64,000 bases of DNA. It comes from Dastarcus helophoroides. Lineage: Eukaryota; Arthropoda; Insecta; Coleoptera; Bothrideridae. The stretch is taken from the NCBI GenBank assembly GCA_028583605.1, contig CM053336.1:23793004-23857003 (forward strand). Direction: 5' to 3'. Numbering within the stretch: position 1 is the first letter of the stretch; each line of letters begins with the position of its first letter. Made by a program: the position numbers and the translations under genes. Of this stretch, positions 12,451 through 22,844 are shown piece by piece. A model generated the notes under the pieces. It was not told where the DNA came from, ran no database searches, and saw only the letters and a program-made list of their open reading frames with translations.

Positions 12451-12595
12451 CTATGAAAAAATGGGCCATTATTCTTTAACCTCGTTCTAAGTGACATTTG
12501 CATTTTTTAGTAATAATGTCATAATGTCTGTCTTTTATTAAAATTATTTACTACAAAAAATATACAAAATGGAATGTATAGTTAAAGCTACGTAA

Positions 12596-13789
12596 ATGAG
12601 TAAAATCGTATTACTTCATGAACTCGTCGAATCAGCATTGACCTCATTCTTGACTTCCCAATGGTGCGAAAACCGACTCTATCTTAAAAAAAAGAAACGT
12701 TCAGTGTCAATGCCTTCGTTCAACGTATCGGAAATAAGCCGAAAATTACCAGTAAAAATAAGAAACGACCTTTTGGTATACAACTATGACACTAGCACCA
12801 TTACCCAGCTTGATTTAGCTTCGTGTTTTGTCGGAACAAGAAAAATTTTACGCAAAAGGAGAAGAAAGCGGAAACCTATTTCTACTCAATGTATTTTCTA
12901 CAAAAAACTTGCAGTATCTAAAAGCGAAAAAAACATAACAAATGAGAACTCGCTCAATTTCATTGGTGACACGCAACATCCTCCATCAGATTCTGAACTC
13001 GAACGGGGCGACACTCAATGTAATATTCTGAATATGGGATATGATCAAAGGCCAGTAGTTAACGCCCTATTTAAAACAGACGTCCGTTCTTTGTTTAAAA
13101 ACGTGAATTTTAAATGGAATCGTGACCGCCCAAAAGTCGGAAGGATTTTCAAACCGAGGAAAACTGCCAACAAACTGAACCTCGATGATAAGTCGTTGGA
13201 GGATATAGCAATTAAAGAAGAAGAAAGCTTCAGTCCTTATAGGATGAAGACATCCGTAGCAGTCCAATCCAAGCATTTTGCGACGGTCCAGTGCCAAAAA
13301 AACCTCCACTCCGGTGACCTAAAAGTTTATGACGTCCTAACTCCGAAAAAAAGTGATAAAACTACTCAGTCGCCCCTGAAGGCGAAAAAATCCAAAGGTG
13401 CCTCAAAATTAAAGGTTGATGTTCTTTGTAAGCAGAACGAGTTGACTTCCATGACAAGTCTAACTAGACAGAATGTTGATCTTGTTTTAATACATAAGGA
13501 GATTAGACGGGTTTCGATTGAGCTGCAAAAATTGAAACATCTAGTCAATGAGTATTTGTTGAATAGATCACTGGATGCGATATTGACCCGTGGTGGCTCT
13601 GAAACGCAACTGCAGAATAGGTTTTCCAAGTGGGAATGCCAAGAATCTGTTTCTGTCGATCAAAGCGTTATGAAGCATTTGGAAAAAGTTTTCTCTTCGG
13701 AAATCGATATAAGGTATATTAACAGAAAAAGAAAAATTTCATTAAATAAAAAAGTTCTCTCAGATAGTCATAGAATAACTTTGATTTAG
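12596..13789 (+). CDS. Intronless ORF for an unrecognised basic, probably nuclear protein (397 aa)
   Basis: I do not recognise this protein. It is the longest ORF in the window and its base composition is clearly less AT-rich than its surroundings, with balanced codon use, so it looks like a conserved or recently functional gene. An in-frame TAA directly precedes the ATG, which fixes the start. Features: Lys runs at residues 31-34; a strong bipartite-like basic cluster at 82-93 (RKILRKRRRKRK); an acidic patch at 207-210; CDK-type sites TPKK (249-252) and SPLK (259-262) in a Lys-rich stretch; and a helical, charged segment about 293-331. No signal peptide or membrane segment is visible. AATAAA at 14110-14115 could end a 3' UTR of about 320 bases. 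It begins about 150 bases after the end of a Jockey-like copy but shows no retroelement motifs. Lack of introns also fits a retrogene. Confidence 0.7.
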   Translation: MSKIVLLHELVESALTSFLTSQWCENRLYLKKKKRSVSMPSFNVSEISRKLPVKIRNDLLVYNYDTSTITQLDLASCFVGTRKILRKRRRKRKPISTQCIFYKKLAVSKSEKNITNENSLNFIGDTQHPPSDSELERGDTQCNILNMGYDQRPVVNALFKTDVRSLFKNVNFKWNRDRPKVGRIFKPRKTANKLNLDDKSLEDIAIKEEESFSPYRMKTSVAVQSKHFATVQCQKNLHSGDLKVYDVLTPKKSDKTTQSPLKAKKSKGASKLKVDVLCKQNELTSMTSLTRQNVDLVLIHKEIRRVSIELQKLKHLVNEYLLNRSLDAILTRGGSETQLQNRFSKWECQESVSVDQSVMKHLEKVFSSEIDIRYINRKRKISLNKKVLSDSHRITLI

Positions 13790-14280
13790 TGTTCTCTTTG
13801 TGTTGGATGAAGATGTTTCTCTGTTTTTGCCATTTTCAGATTTAATATTCAGAGATTTTTAGTTTTCTGTTGTAATACCAGAACTTCGAAAGAATGGAGT
13901 TTCCAAAACACTTTATAGACACTCTATATGCTAATTTTTGATGTAGAATCTGTTCTAGTTTTAGAATTATTTGACATTGCGAAGTATTTCTTTCATTTAA
14001 TGAAATTTCAGATTTGTCAAGTGGACGAGTTCATTTGACTAGTCTATTGTAGAAGGTGATCATTTATACAGTCCTCATATTCTAACTTCTTTATTAAACA
14101 AATAGGTTAAATAAAAAAGCTGTACAAAATAATTAGAGAGCGACTGAAGTTTCGGTTTCGATTCAGATTTCGGCCAGTTTTGGTTAAAAAACTCGGTGTC
14201 GGCCACCGTTTCGGTTTCGGTCCAAAATAGGCTGAAACTACGGCCTAGCTGATTTAGAAAAATAAAACTTTGAGAAAAAA
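13790..14280 (+). other. Presumed 3' flank of the 397-codon gene
   Basis: No coding signal is visible. AATAAA at 14110-14115 is a candidate poly(A) signal. Around 14140-14235 lies a short run of TTTCGGTTTCGG-type words, which look like a small decayed simple repeat. Confidence 0.4.
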
Positions 14281-15440
14281 TCTTCATTTATAGAAATTTC
14301 ACTCCGTAGTTATTTTTTAGAGATGAAATTTCAGATAAAAAATGTACGTACGTATGTAGTTTAAAGTAAAAACATTCAGAAAAAAGTTGAAACTTGAGAG
14401 AAAAGTACAAGGTAATATGGAGTCTTTGAGTTTAAAATGTTAAAATGCAATTTTGAAAAAACTGTCCAAACCAGAAAAAATTGTAAACTGTTTAAAAAAA
14501 TTAAATTTTAAAATTAAATTTCCCGAAATAGTTATTTCGAAGTTTCGAGAGAAAAAGAAGAAACTCTAGATTTTAAAAAAAAGTGTACATTTCGACGTTT
14601 CGGTAGAATATTTTGACAAAATATTAAAAATTTAAAGTTTAAACTCGAACTTATGCAAAGAAACTGAAACACTTCTAAAAAAAAACTTGTAATTCATGTA
14701 CTAAAAAATCCTCAAGATTTTGAATTAATGCCCAAATTTTCGATTAAAATCTGAAAAATTTAATTTCGAACTCGAATATTCGAATTATTTATATTGAAGT
14801 TCCTGTGATTAAATGCAGGATTTCTGTAAACCTTAAATTTTAAAAAAATTCAACTTATTTTTAGTTGAATATTTGAGAAAAAAGTGAAATATTTTAAGGT
14901 TAAACTTGATACTAAAAAAAATAATAATGAAGTAAATTCTTTTCCAGATACTAATTATTTTTCACCAAAATTTAAACTTTAAATTTAAAAATTTATAGAG
15001 AGAACTAATAGATATGTGCACCTTCGTTTGCGTGAAAAAAGAGAAAAGATTCTCGGAATATCTGCCTTTACTGAAAATTTATTTTTTGGAAATTTCTTTT
15101 TTAATATTTGTTTTAATATGATGACTTTATCTCGAAATTATGAATTAAAAAAATCGACCTTATTTTCGAAAAGTAGGATTTTTTTCAAAATTCCCTTCTT
15201 GGTATTAACAATGGTGATTTTTTTAAAAATTATTAACCCGAAATTTTAATTTTTTTGTTAATCCGCTGTTATTAAATTTAGTTTTTTTAAAAGATTCCAA
15301 TTCCTATAAAAAATTGAACTTCTGAAGTTTCGAATTTTGAAAACACCTGAAATGTTTGTATTTTTAAATCTGATTTTGTTTTTGAAAATATCGACCTTTC
15401 CTTAAAATGTTGACTCTATAAAAAGTTTTTTTAAAATCTT
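14280..15440. repeat. AT-rich degenerate block
   Basis: Same AAATTTCGA/TTTCAAAA word family as elsewhere. Frames at 14075-14287 and 15016-15249 are compositional. No gene seen. Confidence 0.55.
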
Positions 15441-16190
15441 TCGACTTTATACAGTCTGTCTTAAGATAGAGTACTGCAAAAGGGTTTCTTCTTTATTTGT
15501 GGGTTTATAAGCAAAAGTCATTCTTTATAAAAACTCTTGTTGTATCTTAAATGATATTATTTTCGTTACTATTTGTACAATGTACAAGAAGTTCAATAAT
15601 TTAGAAATTTTAAAAAACGATCAAGAGTAAATTGTTATTTTTCACAATATCAAAAAATGTTACTTACTTTAAAATAATGTTTTTGTTTGTTTTCTAAAAA
15701 TTTACCAAACAGGTTACAAATTAGAGTTAAACATAAGAGAATAACGAGGTACCAACAAATAATTAAACCAATCTGGCATACTGTGTACGCCCAAAAAAAA
15801 CCTATAGAAAACTGTCGATGATCATGTTTATTTCATTAAAATGATTGATATTTTCTCAGTGAAAAAGTTGATAACTAAAAAAAGCTTTCATTAGACGAAT
15901 ATAAAAATTGACGCACCTTTTTTATTTTTGTCTGGTCTATTATTAAAAAAGAAATTTCTTCACCACAAAATGAGTGAGCAGATAGAGATAAAATTTTACG
16001 AAAAACACAACGGGGATAATAAAAATGGACTGTTTTGTTTAAAAATCTTTGCAAATAACTAGAGTTAAAACTGTACGGTTAATAACAGTGATTTAAATGT
16101 ATAACCACCTATTTCAGTGAATAATTCTACTCCCATCACTTTCTACAAGAATTTCGTATCTATAGTTTAATTTTCTGAATTTTAAAGCAC
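15440..16190. other. No recognisable feature
   Basis: Unique-looking AT-rich DNA. A short ATG frame at 15970-16060 (about 29 codons) has no splice donor or poly(A) signal that would support a gene. Confidence 0.4.
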
Positions 16191-16465
16191 GGACCGATAT
16201 GTTAAAGTTTGAACATTTCTCAGATTCAGAGTTTGGATATCAAATAAAGATAGATGTCGACATTTTGGCATACATAAATTGAACCTAAGAAATGCTTCGA
16301 CTGAAGATAGATACTATAAAATTACAAACGTTTCAAATGTAATTTCTAGGTACAGCGCCACCTAGCGGTTTGTAGAAACTGTAAACTAGCACCAATAAGT
16401 GCCATACACAGAGAATAGACTAGTGTCCAATAATGCAAATGTTAATAGGGCTGCCTTATTGTAGT
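16190..16465. repeat. Degenerate copy of the insertion found at 34.4-35.6 kb
   Basis: GAACATTTCTCAGATTCAGA and GAGTTTGGA correspond to 34521-34546. The part AATAAGTGCCATACACAGAG resembles AACAAGTGTCGTATACAAAT near 35310. The ribozyme-like core is not preserved. It also holds GCGCCACCTAGCGGT at 16355-16369, a CTCF-like word. Confidence 0.5.
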
Positions 16466-16699
16466 CTGGGTCTATTCACTTTGTAAAATTCCACACTTGG
16501 GCGTTTAACTAAAATTTTTCGATACCACGTTAAATACCAGTAGTTTACTGCAAATTATTTTTCAGAATTTTCAAATAATTAAGCTTCTTGTAGGAAAAAA
16601 TAAAAAAAATAATGTCATTTACAGATATATATGCAAGAATTTTTATAATGACTTTTTCTTGTTAACCCATAAATAAAAAAAAACCTCTCTATCTTGGGA

Positions 16700-17650
16700 A
16701 ACCCTGTATATTTTAATTATTTTGAATTTCCAGTTTTCCATTTTATTTTATCTTTTTTAAATATTAATTTACCTTTTGAATTTGATCCCTTCTATAATTT
16801 CGCTTCTATTTAGGATTTTCATTTATTTTTGAATGTTTTGAAATTTTTCACACAAAATTTTGAACTTTTTCAAGTTTTGATTTCTAAAATTTTGATTTCC
16901 TTTATGATTCTGAATATTTTGTTTTTTTTGGGAAAGGCTCCATTGATTTTCAAAATATCCACTCTATTTTGAAAATTTCCGCATTTGCTCAAACTTTCGA
17001 CTATTTCTCGGAGTTCTTACTTAAAAAAAGAAAATTAGACTCTTTTTCAAAAACTTCGACTTTCTTTTTAAAGTTTTGACTTTCATGTAGTAAAATACAC
17101 TTTTATTTGAAAGACTAAAAATTCGACGTTTCACTTTTTAAAATTTTTCATAATGTAAATTTTTAAAATATTCGAATTTTGTTTTAGGATTTTCACCTTT
17201 TTTAAAAATGTCGACTCTTTATTACTAAATTTCGAATTTTTCTAAAAGTTATGGGTTTTTTCGGAGTTCAATTTTTGTTTTCAAAATTTCTAATTTTTGT
17301 GAAAATTTCCTTTGTTCAAGTTGTTTAAAAACGTCGACCTTTTCCTTGAAATTTTTGTAACTATGGTTCTTTGAAAAATTTGCCTATTCCAGAAAATGTT
17401 ATTATTTCTTTTTTAAGAATCTGATTTTAAATTTCGAATTTTAAAGATTTTGAACGAACTGTATGGAACTAATTCAAAATTTAATTCAATTCCGATTTTA
17501 AATGAAATTTTAAAAAGGAGTATTTTCAAGTTTAAACAGAAAAGCTTCAAAAGAAGTTGAAGTTGATAAAATCTGAATAGGATTTTTTTAGAAAAAAAGC
17601 ACGAAGCAAATTTTTAGCTTTATTTTAAAAATTTATACCAAATTTTTCTT
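16700..17650. repeat. AT-rich degenerate block, pyrimidine-rich on the plus strand
   Basis: The plus strand is dominated by words such as TTTTGAAAATTTCGACTTTT and TTTTTCAAA. No gene seen. Confidence 0.55.
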
Positions 17651-19590
17651 GAAAATTTGGGTTCGAAGGGAAAATTTGGAAATAATATTGAAATATAGAG
17701 AACTACTATAGTAACTATTATTATTTTCTTTAACGGTTCAAGGTCACTTTAATTAGCAAATATTACATATAACTGGTTCAAATGAATTGATAATTAATTT
17801 TTAGCAGAAAAAAATGGAGTGTAATTTGAAAAAAGATTGAAAGAGTGATTCCTTCAAAGTGGTAACATTTACCAAATATTTGATGAAACATTGTAAGAGT
17901 AATTGGTGCTATTCAAAAAATTTTTTGTTCTTCTATCTTATCAACTAATTCAGATAAGGCCTCTTAAAAATATCTTGGGAAACATTGTATATTTAAATAT
18001 TATACAGTAAGATTTCACTACTCCAATCTATCGTTTTGATCTATTTTGACAAATTCATATCTTAATGTATAAAAAATCATAATGAAAAATTGATGGTTAC
18101 AAGCTCAATCTGTTTTAAGTAGGAATTCCCTGAAAATATTTTTAAAACCTGTTTTCATGATTTCATGTCCAATTGTGTAATGATTTTACTATTTTTGCGA
18201 GAAAAATCAAAAACGTTTCCCTCAATTTCAGAATATTTAATTAAATTTCTGTATAGAAATATTTCTTTATTTCTTTTGCGTTAATTAGTTAACATCCTAA
18301 ATATCAGCACAAAAGTCAGACACAAACAAATTTATCTCAAATAAGCTGTGGATATGATAGACCTTTCTTAGGTTGTTGTTTGGGATAGAGGTTATTAAAA
18401 TTAGAAATCAGCAAAAAAAATTTGGGAAAAAAGTTATAGATTAAATTTGAAAATTTGAAATTCAAATAGAAACTTCGAAGTTGATATCTAATTCCCAGAT
18501 ATACTGAAAAATAAAAGGATAAAAAAATCAGCCAAGAGCGAATCGACCTCATACAATTAGGGTTCCATACCAATCACTAAAGTAAAAAGTCAATAGATCA
18601 AACTAAATCATTGTTACTTATGTACGAATTTAAAATTTTATCCAAATTTTCTTGTGTTATAATTCAAAATAAAAAAAACATACATAAACACTTTTTTATA
18701 CAATCAATCGCCTCAGATCGTGCTAAAATATCCAATTCCAGTAATTTAATAAACCAGTGTTAACTAAAATAATGTAAAAATCAAATTTGATCTGCATTCC
18801 ATCCTTCAGCTAAATTAACGTTTTATTTGAAATAAAATTATTACTACATGAATCAAAAAGCATTAAAATGCAAGAACCTATTTTTCTATGAAATATATTT
18901 TTCTCAACAACTATTACGATATCGAAAAAACCTGCAGTTTTTTCGATAATCTATGGCTCAATATTTTCTAACCCTACTAAAATCTAAATTATACGAGAGA
19001 TTATGAAAACTGGATGTGTCATTTCTGAAATATTTTTTGCTGTACCTAAGATAATTGGATTAAAAATTATAAAAAAACATTCTACGGTTCTTAAAGGTAG
19101 TTTTTTAAAGTGATGCCTTACACGATATATTAACTAAAACTTGATCTATCGGAGACCAAATTAACCCCCCATTTTATTATACATTTTTTTTCTTCTAATC
19201 GTTGGCTGGCGGTATTTGCTTGGTTCATCGCGAACTAACTCTGTGCCAAATTATAAATTTTTACGTTACATGAGGAAAATTTCCTTGTGACAGACCAACG
19301 GACGGACACGAGTGAACTTATAAGGGTAACTTTTTGCGAAAATTGACATTTCCAAAAAGAAATATGTAAACTTGCTCTCGAATACAGGCTTCTTCTAACT
19401 ATAGGGTTCTCGAAGACGGTATGGGTTAAACAAGGCAAAGTTGCATAATTTGGCGATCAATAATGTGACGTCAAGAAAACGAAAATTTCTTTTGCTACTT
19501 TTGAGATTCTTGAAAAAAAAATTCAAGATCCCTGCAGCCAGAAGCGAATTTGTTATAACCTGTATAATCATTTTTATTTATTCTCATCTC
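17650..19590. other. No firm feature; may contain the missing 5' exon of the Cys-rich gene
   Basis: Less repetitive than its neighbours. I searched the plus strand for an ATG exon ending in a strong GTRAGT donor in phase 2, as needed to join the exon at 19884, and found none convincing. A short frame from ATG 19013 runs to a weak donor (AAAGGTAGT) near 19104 but has no support. ORFs at 18337-18573 and 19235-19638 look like chance. Confidence 0.35.
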
Positions 19591-19599
19591 TCTAATTTT

Positions 19600-19790
19600 G
19601 GTGGAACGGATTGGTTCTTGGTTATTTTCAAAAATTGAAATACAAGTCTTGTCCCCTGAAGCCAAGAAAGATTAAAAAACACAACAGAGGTTGCTCTAAC
19701 GAGTTTCGATAGCCAAGCTATCATCTTCAGAGAGATACTTAAGCGTTCGTTGTCTGTTGTGTTTTTCAAACTTTCTTGCTTTCAGGGGAC
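19600..19790. repeat. Interspersed repeat with hammerhead-like core, imperfect inverted structure
   Basis: It matches 10170-10330 at its left part. Its right part (TGTTGTGTTTTTCAAACTTT, CTTTCAGGGGACAAG) is an inverted copy of the left (CTTGTCCCCTGAAGCCAAG, AAAAAACACAACA), so the unit is a partial foldback. It lies in the presumed intron just upstream of the exon at 19884. Confidence 0.6.
19694..19734 (-). ncRNA. Hammerhead-ribozyme-like core (degenerate)
   Basis: The minus strand carries CTCT, CTGAAGA, an extra T, hairpin GATAGC/GCTATC with loop TTG, GAAA, ACTCGT, T, AGAG. Compared with 10268-10308 the helix III palindrome has one change (ACGCGT to ACTCGT). The same reservation about the extra T applies. 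Confidence 0.33.
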
Positions 19791-19883
19791 AAGCTTTGAC
19801 CAGGTTCCAAACTTTTAATACGGTCAGTATTGTTGGACATTAATTATAATAATTGTTTGTTATATTATTACCATTCCTTGCAG

Positions 19884-20028
19884 GAATCCATGTGGAACTG
19901 AAGAAGCTTGCCAAAACTGCAAATGTACCAAAACAAAATGCCCTCAAACAAGGACGACAAAGCCAGGGATTTTCAAAAGAATTTTAAAAACATTTTCTAG
20001 ATTAAACCCTTTTAAAGGTGTTTCTTAA
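19884..20028 (+). CDS. Terminal exon of a small Cys-rich protein with a cationic tail (partial)
   Basis: A polypyrimidine tract and CAG at 19881-19883 (TTACCATTCCTTGCAG) form a good acceptor. Behind it, in phase 2, 47 codons run to TAA at 20026-20028, followed 12 bases on by AATAAA at 20040-20045. The peptide begins NPCGTEEACQNCKCTKTKCP, with Cys spacing C-x5-C-x2-C-x-C-x4-C, dense in Cys and Lys in the manner of metallothioneins. It ends in a basic, alternating hydrophobic segment (GIFKRILKTFSRLNPF) resembling amphipathic helices of cationic peptides. The combination is not a family I know. The 5' exon was not found, so size and secretion are unknown. It could be a metal-binding protein, a cationic peptide precursor, or the relic of a gene. 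Confidence 0.55.
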
Positions 20029-20045
20029 TACTTTAAGTCAATAAA

Positions 20046-20470
20046 ATTGTAAAAATTTGAGTTAAAATCGTTTGCGTTCAAAAATAATTAAATATGCCCA
20101 AAGCATTTCAAACAAGTATGGGGGATTTCCTTCACTAGGTCCCCAGAAAAAATCCTAATTGAAAAGAATTAAACTCAAATACCAGTAGCGTGTTTGCCAG
20201 GGAAGCTAGAAAAGCATAGCTTTTGACTTAAACTAGGAAAGATATGAAGCTCCGTAACCGTAATCAAAATTGTTGGATATCCGAAATAACAAAAATATCC
20301 GAATGTGTAACCGAAACCGATGGATAATTTTGAATATTATTTGTACTAATTTTCCTAATTTCAATGGACGACTGGTTCTATTTGTTTTAGGTCGAGTAAA
20401 ATTAGGAGACTCGTTATGTCACCTAACTTCACTCACTCTTGCCACGACCACTGCTTTTTCTAACCTGTTA
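20046..20470. other. No recognisable feature
   Basis: Region after the poly(A) signal of the Cys-rich exon. An ORF at 20270-20476 has no supporting signal. Confidence 0.4.
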
Positions 20471-21180
20471 AATTAATCAATTATTTTTAATTTCGACAGT
20501 TCAGATTCTTTCTTAATTTCGATAAATTAAATTTTTTTAATCTTCCGGTTCTTTTGATTTCTTTTTTTTATTTTGGCTTTTTATGAAATATCAATTTTTC
20601 TCAATTTCGACTTAATTTTCAAATTTCCATATTTTTTAATCAAAATCACGACTCTTTTCAAAATTTCAGTATTTTAAACTTTTAAAAATTTGCACCCTTT
20701 GAAATATTTCTGTATTTTTCAAAACTTTTTGCCTTTCGAGATTTCAAATTTCCTTGAAAACTTAATAATAAAAATTTTAGTTTTTTAAGGTTGAAGGGTT
20801 CAGTATTTTTTCAAAATTTCTATTTTATTTGAAAATTTAGACTTTTTTGCGACATTTCAAACTCTTGCCAAATTTGGGATCCTTTTAGAAATTTCAAATT
20901 TTTCTCAAAATTTTGACTAAAAATGTTTACTGTTTTTGAAAATTTCGACTGTTTTAATCTTTTAATTGTTTCCGAAAGTTTCCATTCTTTAAAAAATTTG
21001 GACCTATTAGTATTTTGGTTTTTTTTAATATTTACCATTTTCTAAAATTTCATTTCTTTAAAATGACAATTTTTCAAAGCGAAATTTTTTAAAAATCTCG
21101 ACTTTGTTAAATTTTAGTTTTTTTAAAATGTCACTTTTTTCTCAACATTGAAAAGAAAACACTTTTTAATAGACGCATTT
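20470..21180. repeat. AT-rich degenerate block, pyrimidine-rich on the plus strand
   Basis: Same word family (TTTTTCAAAATTTCGACT). The minus frame 20820-21038 is compositional. Confidence 0.55.
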
Positions 21181-21529
21181 TTTCTTGAAAATAAAGTATG
21201 ATGATGGGTTTATTTGCTCAAATCGAGTTGATTGGAATTGATCGAAAACGTTTAAGTGAAATTTGTAAAAGTGAGTGCAAACATTATTAAATAACTAAAA
21301 AAAGAAGAGATTGGTTTGGAGAAATAAAAAATAATAATTAATAACGAGTTTCTGTGATGTTTAAATATTCACAATCATGGGCTCAGCACACTTCCATGCT
21401 AAATTAAAGACTATTTGTTTACATGTTGAAATTTCGAAGCATGGCCTTAGCATATTTTCATGTGTCCAATATGTTCCAACATTTCTTGGATGAATTTAAA
21501 TATTTTCTAACATGTGGTTAGCCAGAGGA

Positions 21530-21770
21530 CACCTCTGGTTCACTTGGAAAATACATCGAGGTTTTTATTCGATGTAATACATCGAAAGTAAATATCGATG
21601 TTGTTTCGATACATCAATTCCCTAACATCGATGTTTTTAAACATCGAATACTTTAAGCCCGCCAGTGTTTAGAAATGCAACATCGTTCAAAAAAGCATCG
21701 CATTTTTAATGCAACATTGATGTCTTAAACTTTAGCTTTCGATAAGGATGGACCGATGCTTTTCCGATCT
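21530..21770. repeat. ATCGATG-rich segment, probably a decayed hAT-type MITE
   Basis: Words built on CATCGA, ATCGATG and CATCGATGTT occur about ten times in both orientations within 200 bases, including GTTTTTAAACATCGA. A similar cluster at 51740-51860 ends in TTTTGTGCACCCCTAC. Dense subterminal short motifs of this kind are usual in hAT elements. No target duplication was resolved. Confidence 0.45.
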
Positions 21771-21839
21771 TTTTTAAATATTTAATTGCGGATTGAAGAA
21801 GTCAAAATTACGAAGGTGCAGCAAGGACATCCATTTAAA

Positions 21840-22420
21840 AAGAATATTTTTTAATATTTTTAAGTTTAATGTTAAAATTTCGCCTCCTTTCTCGAAATTA
21901 AAATTGAAATTTTGACTTTAATTTCGACATTTTGATTTTTTTCTTAAAAACTCATGATCTTTCCTGAAATTTCGAAATTCCAACAACAGATAAACCCGAA
22001 ACTTTAATTTTTTTTTAAATTTCGAGAAAAAGGTGGGGATTCTGACATTAATCTTAGAATTTCAAGAAAAAAGTCAATATTTCGAGATTAAAGTTAAAAT
22101 TTCGAAGAAACTCGAAATTTCGTCTCTCAGCTTGAACTTTCTACGCCATTTCTTTAAAGGACCTTCCTACGCCTAATTTCTTTAAATATTTGTTATGAAA
22201 TGAAAATTATTTTCCTTTCGAATTATAACCTATATTTTTTTTATTTATTTTTCCCTTCAAATTTCGATTTAAAACTCACAATCTACTTTTTTGTGATCCG
22301 AAGATTAAAATTTTCAAAAAATGTAGACATTTCGAGATTACATGCTCGAATTTTTGATAAAAATTCAAGGTTAAACTGGGGATTTGAAGAAAACAGTTCT
22401 TGAGAAAATTTTATAAAAAC
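21840..22420. repeat. AT-rich degenerate block
   Basis: Same word family. The overlapping frames at 22200-22403 and 22283-22516 are compositional. Confidence 0.5.
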
Positions 22421-22499
22421 TAAATTTTTTTTGTAGGGGTAAAAAAGCTTTTTCGACAAAATCCGAAAACAGGTAAAATTAGTTTTGGTGTATAAAATA

Positions 22500-22840
22500 A
22501 CATATATTTTTTTCAAAATTTTGCTGACGTAATTACCATTTTTATGATTAAAAAACTTCTAAATGGGGGAAGTTTGCCCCCATGAGGGGGGGTGGGAAAA
22601 TTTTGAAAATTATTTTTTCTTTTATTTCTCGTCAAAACAAAACATTTGAAAAAAGAAACGACTCGAATATCATTTTTGGTATGTGAGAAACAGCAAAATC
22701 TGCATTTTTGCCTCAATTTTGAGGGGGTAAAACTACCCTTAAAACCGTTTATCAGCCGATAAAAAAAATACGTGTCTCTTAGATTTTGGTCTTCTAAAAC
22801 ATATCCAAAAATTAGCCAAATCGGTGCCGGACACTTCGCG
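22500..22840. other. Higher-GC block of unknown nature
   Basis: It contains GGGGGAAGTTTGCCCCC (about 22565-22581), a perfect 5-base G/C hairpin, a run of seven G, and TCGGTGCCGGACACTTCGCG. It adjoins the element at 22845 and may be part of another transposon end. The ORF 22513-22881 (-) reads through it without family features. Confidence 0.35.
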
Positions 22841-22844
22841 ACCT

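Noticed and set aside
19013..19104. Possible 5' exon (ATG 19013 to a GTAGTT donor) for the Cys-rich exon at 19884
   Set aside because: Weak donor, phase does not convincingly match, and the peptide has no Cys-rich character.
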